A DNA stretch of 64,000 nt from Datisca glomerata (lineage: Eukaryota > Streptophyta > Magnoliopsida > Cucurbitales > Datiscaceae): positions 932,237 to 996,236 of the forward strand of contig QANY01013337.1 in NCBI GenBank assembly GCA_003255025.1, given 5' to 3'. Position 1 is the first letter of the stretch, and every line of letters starts with the position of its first letter. The notes under the pieces were generated by a model. That model saw only the letters and a program-made list of their open reading frames with translations, made no database searches and was not told where the DNA came from. This document shows, in pieces, positions 36,841 to 47,875 of this stretch. The position numbers were made by a program, and so were the translations under genes.

Positions 36841-38237
36841 AAATAAAATGAATTAAATATATTAGTTCAACTTTAGTTATAATGATATTATAAAACACGT
36901 TTCTTAGNTCTGTTATATATGCATATTGTAGGTTCTAATATATATAATTTTGAATTTTATATTATAGATATTATTACTAATTAAGGGAAGAAGTTTTGTT
37001 AACAATTTTTAATTCAAAGTAGATGTGAATTTTAAATATCAAATTTGAAAACTATGGAAAAATGACTCTAGGTATATTATCTTCAGAGTCTATCAAAATA
37101 TATCTAGCTAATTTCAATTATAATATATGTGAGTTATATATTTAGTACCCCGTTTTGAATGTAAACATTGGACATGATATGATACATTTTACAGATATTT
37201 GAAGACATGAACACAATATGCTTTGCTATGGAGACAATATACAACTTTTATGGTCAAGCTATATATATAGTTAAGAAAGTATTCGATTTAATTGTTAATA
37301 TAAATTATCTCAACTATATTGTAGTACCAAACAACACAATTTCTTGTTGTTTGCAAGTTTGTAAAAAGAAAATCTATCATCAGTAGATAAATATATGTGT
37401 AGTTATGGGTGAAAATGCCTAGGCATTAGTATACTATATTAGATAAAAGTAATGACAAAAATGAGATTATTAGATATTAAATCCAAATGTGGACAACTTT
37501 ATACTCAAACTTTATTCTACTTAAATCACTTTATTCTACTTAACTATGCCCTCATATATGATTATATCGCCATATCATAGCATATGCACAAAGATAGTAG
37601 AATAAGATATGAGCAAAATTTGTACCAATACACCTGAAACTTCAGCAACATTTAGTCGATTGAAAATCACGAAGTCAAACACCTTTAATGTTGATTTAGT
37701 TGATCTTCAGAACTAAAACCAAAACATGCAATATCTCCGCTATAAAATGACATCAAGCTAAAGTTGGACTTATATAGGACTTCCAAGTATATTTTTATCT
37801 ATACAATTTTACATAACAATAAATTAACTAAATGTATCTCAATCTAAAATATCAGGTACAAGAACATTAACTTAATCATAAAAAATCACTTAATGATACA
37901 TGTATTCAATTCGTTCACCTTGATATATACAATACTATTATTTTGGATACAATTACTTCCTTAAAAAGACAATGTATTTATGGTAGTTGTTTTCAAATTC
38001 AACTAACTAATATTATTATGATAGATACAATTACGATGGAGAAATAAATGCGTTTGTGTGAGAAGTTGCTTTAAAGTTCAGTTAACTAATACTTGTGTAT
38101 TTAAAAAAAACTAATACTTGTGATGTAAACACACGAAAAAAAGATATTTTTAAATAGATGATATTTGTCTACATGAGATTCTCACATGAACAATTTGGAT
38201 AGCCCATGCTCTCAAGCCATATGTCATTCTAAAAAAT
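36841..38237. other. AT-rich stretch, nothing identified
   Basis: No coding frame or repeat structure recognised; a single N at 36908. Confidence 0.45.
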
Positions 38238-38479
<242 letters not shown>

Positions 38480-40009
38480 TGAAGTGCATGGAGTGTAAAT
38501 TTATGACGTAAATCTAACATTAACCATTGTGAAATTATGATCTAAATATGGTTTTCATATCAACTCAGTCTCAACATCTTACTCTTCTTATGCATTGTAG
38601 CTTTATCACCACTTTTATATTGTAAGATTATTTTTCTAGTTTGCATTTCTTTACATATTCATGAGGCTCTTCTTTTTTTCCAACATATATGTTATATGCA
38701 ATATATTACACATAGTACCTTCTATGGTTGTATATAACTTATGTGTACATACACACAAACACATTTTCTGTTTGTGTACTGTATGTGTGTATATAAAATT
38801 ACAGAGGTGCTGTTTAATATATTCGGTTACAATAATTTGGAGAGAGTGAGTGAAAAATTTGATTACTAATAAATAGGTATATATATATATATAAGAGAGA
38901 GAGAGAGATTTAGTGAATATAAATAGAGAGAAAATAGGGAGGATGAGATATTTAAATAAAATTTTGTTATCTAATAATATTCAGTATTTAAATAGGTAGA
39001 GAGTCTAGGAAACGAGAAAGATTTAATGAATATAGATAAAGAGTGAGAAAAGGGAGGATGAAACATTTAAATAAAATAATAAAAATGATAAACTAGTAAC
39101 TAACTAAGTGAGAAAACTAAATAGAGAAATTCTTTCATTTAACAAAATTTGTTATATTAATTATTATTTCGAGAAAAGTGCTATATATGTTGACTTTCAA
39201 AAGTTGACAGTATCTAAAATTGAAAAAGTGTCTAAATAAAATCATTTCTACTTTTTCATTATGTAAACAAAAATCTTACTAAGTAAACATACTGTTACTC
39301 GATATAAACCGCTTGTTTACTCAGTAAATATATTATTTTTATATGTAAACGGTTTATTTGCTTTATGTAAACCAATTATTTTTATCATTCATGAAGAAAA
39401 AAGATGAATCCAGTTAAAAAAAATTTGGTCAAAGACAGATGGAGAGAGATGAGAGTTGGAGATTTATTTTTGGTGAAGAGATGTGGAGATATTAAGGAGA
39501 AATTTTGTTTTTGAACTAAATAATAAAGATGGTGCAGTTTGATTAGTTATGGTATTCCAAATTAAATTTTGAATTATGTATTGAAGTATTTTACATACAT
39601 CCTATATGTGTTAAATTCACATGGTGACATATAATATTATAACATTATTTTATGTCTGTTTTCTAAAATAGGATACTAAAAAAGTCAAAATATGTAGAAT
39701 GATTCCTTCTTTTTTCAAAAATTTGAAATGACCATCAAATAATTGACTAACATGCACAAAAGTGTGTTTCAAATGCCTCCTGGTAAGAGGCAACTAACAT
39801 CCCAGGATATGGAATGCCTCCACTATTTTCTACCTCCCTAAAAACAAACATGGGAATGTGAATCCTATCAACACCCCCACCTAACTTAAAACCAAACTAC
39901 TCCTCAAGCTAAGTACAATGTCGTGTCTTAATTAAGTATGGTCGTGTAACACAAAATGCTAAGCATAACTTACAATATTTGTAGCTTACCCACATTTAAA
40001 TTTACGTTA
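38480..40009. other. AT-rich intergenic stretch
   Basis: Contains a (TA)n(GA)n run at about 38878-38908. No gene recognised. Confidence 0.5.
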
Positions 40010-40965
40010 AAATAAATATATTAGCTTTCAAAACATTATAAATCTAAAATAAAAGAAAATAATAATGTAATTTTCTTATAATTATAATTAAATTATTAAA
40101 AATAAAAAGAGATTTAAATATGTCGTGTATCACATGTAGATGATATATTTATAATAAAATTATTATAAATAGAAAGAAACTTGAATAAGTTGTGTATTAT
40201 CTTTAGATGATAAAGAGAATGGGCGTGATGAAAAGGAGAAAAAATGATGAAAATGAGAAAAAATGATGAAAATGAGAAAAATGATGAAAGTGATAATAAT
40301 CTTTCACTATTTTAGGGTAAGGTAGGGTGCAAAAGATATTGATTTTGTTACATGAAAATGGTGTTTCATTCTGTTGGGAAATCATCCGTAATAATTCATT
40401 GAAGTCAGTATTAATATTATATTTAGATCTTGAAATTTAAGAAAAGAAAAATGAGGAGGAATTAAAGAGAATGAGCTTGATGAAAATGAGAAAAATGATG
40501 AAAATGATAATCATCTTTCACTATTTTCTCTCCAATATTATAGTCTAACTAAACAATGGAAATACATTTTTTTTTATTTTTTCCTTCCTAAGTTGCAAAT
40601 CATGTGGTAAGTGAGAAAAATGTGTTCTTAGAACCACAAAAATAAAAATAATGGAAAAAAAGAAAGAAAGGGAACTCTAATTGATTGATGTATTTGTTGG
40701 GACTAGCCGAAAAGTACGTACTTCGCACGTGTTGAAGATTTTTAAAATTATACATTGAAATAAATGTATTAGCTTTCAAAACAATTGTAAATCTAAAATA
40801 AAAGAAAATAATAATTAAATTTTTCATATTTATAGTTAAACTATTACAAATAAAATGAGATTTGAGTAGGCCGTGCATCACCTGTAAATGATATATTTAT
40901 AAGAAAATTATTATAAATAGAAAGAAACTTGAATAAGTTGTATATCATCTCGAGATGATAAATTA
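40010..40965. repeat. Pair of ~205-bp direct repeats separated by ~540 bp
   Basis: The segment about 40010-40215 recurs at about 40757-40965 with shared strings such as ttagctttcaaaaca, aaatctaaaataaaag and aaagaaacttgaataagttg. Between them are short purine-rich tandem repeats of gatgaaaatgagaaa (about 40222-40290 and 40478-40510). Non-coding. Confidence 0.75.
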
Positions 40966-41979
40966 TCTATAAGAATTTTTCAATTAGTACATGCGATCCT
41001 AACAAATTTATATCGTAAGATAAAATGAAAAGAAACTAAAAAATATTATTTGAGAAGAGAAAATTAAATATGACAAACTTTTTTACTACTACTAATGGAC
41101 ATTCAAAATTATTACATTCATTATAAAACTAAAAAAATTAAACAACAAAAAAAATCTTACAGATATATAATAACTCATTGTTATTGACTGAAACAATGTT
41201 TATGATATAATGATCTCTAAAATTATTTGCATGATCTTTTGTATTCCTAATAATATAATAACTTAAAATACCAAATTTTATAAAAGCATTAGTAAAATAA
41301 TAATGAGTGAACAGAATTATAAATGAATTAAATACAAAAAAAATTAATCTTATACAAAAAAATTAAAGGGTAAAAATGAAAATAAAAAATTTCTCATACT
41401 TAAGTCATTTTTAATATAGTAGAGATAAATAGATAGCGCATATAAAAAATAAAACAATTAAACTTAAATTATTGTGCATACATAAGAGTGAATCTAGAGC
41501 AGAGATATTCACTTTCTCTAAGAAAAAATTAGAGAGCATTACATACTTCAGCACTTCTAAAAGAATGATGAGATACTATAATATAACGATATATCATGCA
41601 TAGTTTCATAAGTGACGACTTCTTTTCAAGTTAAGATGGATAGTCATTTTTCCTATCATAAAAAATTATACGTTAGCAGTTGAGATTAAATCTCATAAAT
41701 AATCGGCTTACACAAGATCTAAAAAAAATAAAGAACAAAGCATAACTCAAAAGTTACCATACAATTAATGATTCATCATCGTGTATTAAACTCATTAAAT
41801 ATTTTTCACATATAGATAGAAAATATATTCTCGTAGAATACTGATTATTCTAGATAATATAATAAATATGTATAATTAAACTCATTAAATAATAATTATT
41901 ACACTACAGCACGAATTAAAAATAGTAACAATTTGTATAATAGTTTATTATATTAACATGTTGAACTTGTAACATCAAA

Positions 41980-42019
41980 GTTGAGATGGCCGAGTTGGTC
42001 TAAGGCGCCAGATTAAGGT

Positions 42020-42052
<33 letters not shown>

Positions 42053-42060
42053 TCTCAACA
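41980..42060 (+). tRNA. tRNA-Leu (anticodon AAG)
   Basis: 81 nt with a 7-bp acceptor stem (gttgaga with tctcaac) and discriminator A. The D arm has the box A-like tggccgagttgg. The anticodon arm is ccaga-ttaaggt-tctgg, giving anticodon AAG, which reads CUU. The long variable arm (tccgaaagggc region) is the mark of a leucine tRNA, and the T arm ggttcaaatcc is box B. There is no intron. CAA motifs occur upstream, as in plant tRNA genes, and tttt for polymerase III termination lies about 12 bp downstream. Nuclear type and apparently functional. Confidence 0.97.
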
Positions 42061-42233
42061 AGATTACTATATTTTGGTTTTGATTTATTCACCATTTGAT
42101 ACGTGTCCCTCTACCTTCCTTTTAACTTACATGCAATCTTCTTTCACGCGCCAAACTAACCAACGAACCTTATCCTCTCTGCTCAAATCTTCAGAGCAGT
42201 TAGGGTCTCATAATCAGAGTTCAGAGCAAAACA

Positions 42234-42395
42234 ATGTTTGGCATGCTTTCCCTCTCAAAGCCAGGCTACTATGCTATTCCCTTTCAATTTCACTGCAGGA
42301 ACTATTTCTTTAATCATCAACAAAAATGGCGGACTAGAGCAGCTTCCTCTGCTGCTCCTGGTGTCGACCTCTCAAATCTTCAATCCGCCATTGAC

Positions 42396-42427
<32 letters not shown>

Positions 42428-45400
42428 NNNNNNNNNNNNNNTTTTTTTTTTTTTTTTTGCTTTTCTTTTTCGTTTTTGTTTCTTTTCGGAGGTTTACTTA
42501 CTTAAACTTCCCTTTCTGCTTCATTGAATTTTGAAGATGAACTACTAGCTTCAAAATTGTAGAGGTACTAATTTGATTAATTGAAGCTATTCCGAAATAT
42601 GTATTTTACCGTACTGACAGGATTTGAATTTGAGGAGGTGAAAATTATGAAATTAAGTCGGTCTTCCCTTCCTAACATAATTAAATTTTGCAAACGGACT
42701 GCATGGAACTGCTTTAGGGTGCTGATTCAGTGATTTGAAAATTTCTGAATGTGTTTGAGCATGATTTATGAATCCATCATGATATTCTTCTCTCTGGACT
42801 CAATGCAGCTGTAGAACTCATTCAACTTCAAACAAATTAATTTAAATAGAGAATATCTATAAAGGTTCTTTTTAATGAATTTCACAGTTGAATTGTACTG
42901 GTTTTATGTTACCTTTTATGCTTCTGAGCTTATGTAATGTAGCATTGAGTGTTAACAAACTCTATTATTTGGGGCAATAGGGAGATAATGGAACTCAAGC
43001 ATGTTGATGTGCTAGTGCACTATAGAGGTTGTTTTTGTTCCCTTTCATCAAGACTGATTTTGAATGTGCAAAACTGTTGTAGAAAGATAGTAATGCTGTC
43101 AAAGAGGCGCTTGATCAGCTGAGTGAAGTTGGTTGGGCCAGAAAATGGAGTTCTCAGCCATACGTCTCACGCCGTACGGTCAGTCTCCATTTCACATGCA
43201 AAGTTCTGGGGAATTGCTATACAGAAAAATAGCCAAATTAACAAATCTATGATGCATGTACATTAATGATGTACATCTGTTTGTTATTTCTTAAATTCAC
43301 AGATTTTATTTAGTTGGAAACAAAAAATTTTGACTTTGTATATCATTGCGCACCAGACTTCACTCCGTGAGCTTACGACTCTGGGACTTAAAAATGCAGA
43401 GAATCTTGCTATCCCAAGTGTTAGAAATGATGTAAGTCTTCTCTTAATTGATGTTCTAGCTGACTATACTAATTGTAGGTTTTCGCATCTGATAATTTAT
43501 TCTAAAACTATGCTGTTAGCGATGGCGTCAAAGTCTACAATTATTTGCCAAAAAGCCATCAAATTAACCTAAGCATCAACTAGAAGAAAGAAAGACTTCC
43601 AGACATTTTTTCCCTAAAGTTCTATAAAATGAAACTGGAAACTCCTATTCATATGCTTACACCTTCCTGTGACACAGGCTGCTTTTCTTTTCACAGTGGT
43701 AGGCACCACTGGATTTTTAGGTGTTCTTGCTGGTCAGCTTCCTGGGGTAAGTTGAATTTTAACTATATAATGAAACTGGTACTCCTATCCTATTTAAAAA
43801 CTAGTAATAATCTGGCAATAACTTCGTTTACCCAATTGATTTTGCCTTATAATAAATTTTTACATAAAGTAGAATACTTTTGGCTTTGCTGATGTCTGTA
43901 TTCAAATCATCCATGTAGGATTGGGGCTTCTTCGTGCCCTACTTGATAGGGAGTATTTCTTTAATTGTTTTGGCTGTGGGAAGCACATCCCCTGGGTAAG
44001 ACTCAGTCAACTGGGTAAATATTTTCTCTCATTTTCTTTCTGTCAGTAGCTTCCATTCTTTTACAATTTTGTATATGGTTGCCTTTTAGGCTTCTTCAAG
44101 CTGCTATAGGTGGTTTTTCATCATTCTTTCCTGATTACCAGGAGAGGATTGCTAGACATGAAGCAGCTCATTTTTTGGGTACTCAAGACTTTATACGAGA
44201 TGCGGTATTGAGTATAAGAATATTGTCTCATTTACCTGAACCTGACAGTGGCCTTGTTTGAATTTCAGTTGCTTATTTGCTTGGCCTTCCTATTCTGGGA
44301 TATTCTTTAGATATTGGAAAAGAGCATGTCAATCTGATAGATGAAAAGTTGGAAAAACTGATATACAGTGGGCAGCTTGATGCCAAGGAACTAGACAGGT
44401 AACTGTTTAACAGCCAAACGATATTTGGGCAAATCATACCAACCTCCTTTTTTTTCCTTAATTACATACACCCCTTTAGTTTCAACCATTACACACGACT
44501 CCCCCACTTTAAAGAACAAAATGCTTTAAACGTTTTCTCAAACACTTGAAACACTTGACATATATGAGCTATAATCTATAAGCGAATAATTTGGGAGTCT
44601 CACAAAGAATAACCTATTATCACGAATTTCTTATCAAAAAGGGCAGATATAGGCATCTTGGGAAGGAAATTGTACATGATTAACGGATTTATATAGCTTC
44701 CATCACTTGTCGGTTACGTGTTAGCTATAGTTAAACTAGAAGGGTGTTTGTGTAGGTTTTGAAACTATAGGAGGTTTCTGTGGAGTTAAGGAAAATACAA
44801 GAAATGTTGTTTTAATTCACCGAAAATGTTCTCATATAAAATAATAGACACATGAGCACTTTGTAATGATACTCTAGTGGCATGGTGGTATATAAAAGCA
44901 TTGGCATAAACCTGTTTAATCATTGATCGACAAAATAACTCAAAGCATGGGACCATGAGTGTTATTCATCCTTCTAAATTTATTATACATCAATATTTTG
45001 TTAAAATGTTTGAAAATAATGCGAGGGACATATACTTTTATTCTCTTTTTAATCGGGAGGAAAAGAGATAGAGATGAATAATATACTTTATACCTGTTTT
45101 CAGGTTGGCAGTAGTGTCAATGGCTGGACTTGCAGCAGAAGGTTTAAAATATGACAAGGTGGTTGGTCAATCCGCTGATCTTTTCACTCTTCAGGTCAAC
45201 ACAATCACTTCTCCAAGAATATCGGAGTTCCCGATTTCCTCTTTAGTTTTCCCCCAGAAATTAGTCAACAGATGACCTGACTATGATATTGAACACTTTA
45301 TACTATAGAGGTTTATCAACAGAAGCAAGCCAGGACTAAGCAAGGATCAGCAACAAAATCTCACTAGATGGGCTGTAAGTTCGCCATTGAAATAATTTCT

Positions 45401-45641
45401 TGTATGGATAGAATATTAGATACTGCTTTTCAATCCTCAGGTTTATTAACTGTTACTTTCACATGGATTTCTTGTAATTTTTAGTGTAGAATATTTCAGA
45501 TATTGGGGGAATTTTTTGCAGGTTTTGTTTGCGGGGTCCCTTTTGAAGAATAACAGAGTTACTCATGAAGCTCTTTTGACAGCAATGTCAAATAAAGCAA
45601 CAGTATTAGAGTGCATTGAAGCGATTGAGCAAGCTGCATGA
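42234..45641 (+). CDS. FtsH/M41-like membrane metalloprotease, probably plastid (10 exons)
   Basis: Exons: 42234-42398, 43083-43178, 43357-43431, 43678-43746, 43919-43995, 44090-44178, 44269-44398, 45104-45194, 45309-45374, 45522-45641. All introns are GT-AG and the phases join without a stop, giving 325 residues. Residues 1-about 40 are basic and hydroxylated (RTRAASSAAPG), like a chloroplast transit peptide. Two hydrophobic segments (about 113-133 and 139-156) are likely membrane spans. HEAAH (184-188) is a zinc-protease HEXXH site, and AGLAAEG (about 242-248) and GQSADLF with D259 resemble the second M41 helix and third zinc ligand of FtsH. There is no AAA ATPase domain. From memory it resembles Arabidopsis At5g27290 and the VIRESCENT3-like group; its substrate is unknown. 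The start ATG is the first in frame. An N gap lies in intron 1, directly after the donor. Confidence 0.85.
42399..42458. other. Poly-T tract with sequence gap in intron 1
   Basis: Intron 1 of the metalloprotease gene begins GT and then runs into a long T homopolymer broken by 14 N (42428-42441). The true tract length is unknown. The run does not affect the exon sequence. Confidence 0.9.
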
Positions 45642-46024
45642 ATTCTAACTTATTGGAAATATGCTTTGCATTTTTATTGTTACAATTAATTCCTAATCTT
45701 TTTGGGTTATTTTCAAAGTGGCAATAGTCATTTGTATTCTTTTGAGCAGTACTATTCATTTCTTGGCCATAGAATATTCACCATATGAATATTGTTTTTG
45801 TATGTTCCTTGGGAAATTGGAAAATGCTTGTGGAGGTGAAAAATAAATCATATACATTATTATTTCTTACCCCTCTCACTTGCACCAAGCCATCTTATTT
45901 GATTGCAACTGACTGCGAAAAACTGGAGTAAATAAAGTGATGCTGGACATGTGGGCTAGCTTTTTAAAATTTAGAAGTTTGGTTCAGTTTCTGCCTTTTT
46001 TCATTTCTTCAAGTCGTTTATTTA

Positions 46025-46140
46025 TTTGGAGCATCACTTCAATATTTTGAGCGTTGAAAACTTGAAATAGTTATTTGAACATCATTTCGATATTTTGAGC
46101 GTTGAAAACTTAAAATAACTATTTGAACGCTCAAATAAAA
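46025..46140. repeat. Short tandem and inverted repeat
   Basis: The words attttgagcgttgaaaactt and taactatttgaac occur twice in tandem with a period of about 53 bp, and gaacgctcaaat at the end is inverted relative to tttgagcgttg, so a hairpin is possible. It lies about 0.4 kb downstream of the metalloprotease stop. Confidence 0.6.
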
Positions 46141-46210
46141 CAATGTATTAATATATTTTACTATTAGAACACATTTTAAGAATCACCTTTCCATTTCGCC
46201 TAGTAAATTT

Positions 46211-46720
46211 CTCAAATGCATTTTGAGTCCTCGTTTGTAGAGGGGCTTTATACAGGATTAGAGGGGCTTGATACAGGACTAGTAATGTTTTAAAAATTTA
46301 ATATAAAAATAGACAATATTATTTATAATCATATAAAAAATAATTAATATTTATGATCTTATTATAAAAAAATATTCATCTGTCTATGATACCAATTATA
46401 CATATTTGCTAGTATTTAATCTCTCTCATTCGCTAGCATGTAAATCCAGATTTCTGGATTTCATCTCCACAAGTAAGAATCTCAAATGCATTTTGAGTCC
46501 TCGTTTGTAGAGGGGCTTTATGCAGGATTAGAGGGGCTTGATACAGGACTAGTAATGTTTTAAAAATTTAATATAAAAATAGTAAACTAGCTTTTTATAA
46601 TCATATAAAAATTAATTAATATTTATGATCTTATTATAAAAATATATATATCTGTCTATTATACCTATTTGTTAGTATTTAATCTCTCATTCGCTAGCAT
46701 TTAAATCCGGATTTCTAGAT
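46211..46720. repeat. Tandem duplication of about 270 bp
   Basis: The unit starting ctcaaatgcattttgagtcc at 46211 is repeated from 46481 with scattered changes; both units contain gtagaggggctttat and end near tcgctagcatttaaatcc. The start is itself a short palindrome (tcaaatgcattttga). Non-coding, downstream of the metalloprotease gene. Confidence 0.85.
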
Positions 46721-46940
46721 TTTCCCAATTTTGTCTCTCCCTCTCTCTTCTTATCTCTCACTTACATATATATATAATGGTATATCAATAAAATATTAAA
46801 TAAAAATATTATTAAATTTAAATCAATTTGTTATATTAATAAAATATTTTCAAAAAGTGTTATATTTGATGTTTTTCAAAATGCGTGATAAAATTGTATT
46901 TAAAATGAATAACTTATCTAGATATTATCATACTTATTTT

Positions 46941-47263
46941 TAGAAGTGTGCAAAATTTTTAAGAACCAAATCGGTTTGATAGGTATTATTAATACGTTAA
47001 TTATAATCGATTCGGTTAATTTAAATAACCGNTGTTTTCAATTTAATTATTTTTACTATTTTTTTGAAGTTATATAATTGTAACCGAATCGGTTACAAAT
47101 AATCGAACCGAACCGATTACTTCGGTTTCATTCAGTTCGGTTCATTTGATTACACCGATTCGGGTTGGTATGGTATTTTAGGTAACCGGTGAATTCGATT
47201 CAATTATAAAGTTACATTACTAACCGATCGAACTGAATCGTGCAGACTCTTACCCGTTTTAAC
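46941..47263. mobile_element. Possible hAT-like MITE (aaccgaacc-rich)
   Basis: Starts near tagaagtgtgcaaa and ends near gtgcagactctta, imperfect inverted ends resembling the gtgtgcaa termini of plant hAT-type MITEs. The interior is full of gaaccgaaccg and its reverse complement cggttcggtt, so it can fold extensively. There is one N at 47032. The target duplication is not clear. Confidence 0.45.
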
Positions 47264-47875
47264 GTCCATTTGACGGGAAAATTCATGTTATTTATTTGTT
47301 CTGATTTCAAAATTAAAAGATATTAAAAACAAGTTTATTATAAATTTTCATTTATTTTGAAATAATAAATTAAACAAGTTTTCATAAAAATTATGCTAGC
47401 CTAATACCTTCTTAAATACTACTATCAAACACGTCTTCGGATCACTTATTTTTTTATGGAAAATAAGATTATTTGCACTATTTTCACTTTTCTAAATAAT
47501 ATTTTTCTATTGTTTCTCTTGTTTTAACTTGTATTTATTTCACTTTTGACAATAACCTTACATAGATTAAGTTGGGAAGGGAAAAAGAAGATAAATTTGC
47601 CCTTAAGATGAGTTTTCAAAAGCAAGTCTGAGCTCTTCATGAACAAAAACAATCACGTAATTGCCCTCACATACAAACAGATAAGTACATTAAAAGAAGG
47701 ATGATATAGATTAGGAGGAAAGCAGTCCTTTTATTTTAATCAAAGGAAATACAAGTTATTGCTTCATATCAAAAACGTTTTTTTTATTGAACTAGCTGTA
47801 TCTAAATTGGTTCAGTAGGCAAAGTTGAAAGGACGGACCTGAAATGAAGGGGATACTGGATCAAAACCAATCATT
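47264..47875. other. Spacer between the convergent genes, including the DPE1 3' flank
   Basis: AT-rich and without open frames. The part next to 47876 should contain the 3' UTR and polyadenylation signals of DPE1 on the minus strand; I did not pin these down. Confidence 0.45.
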
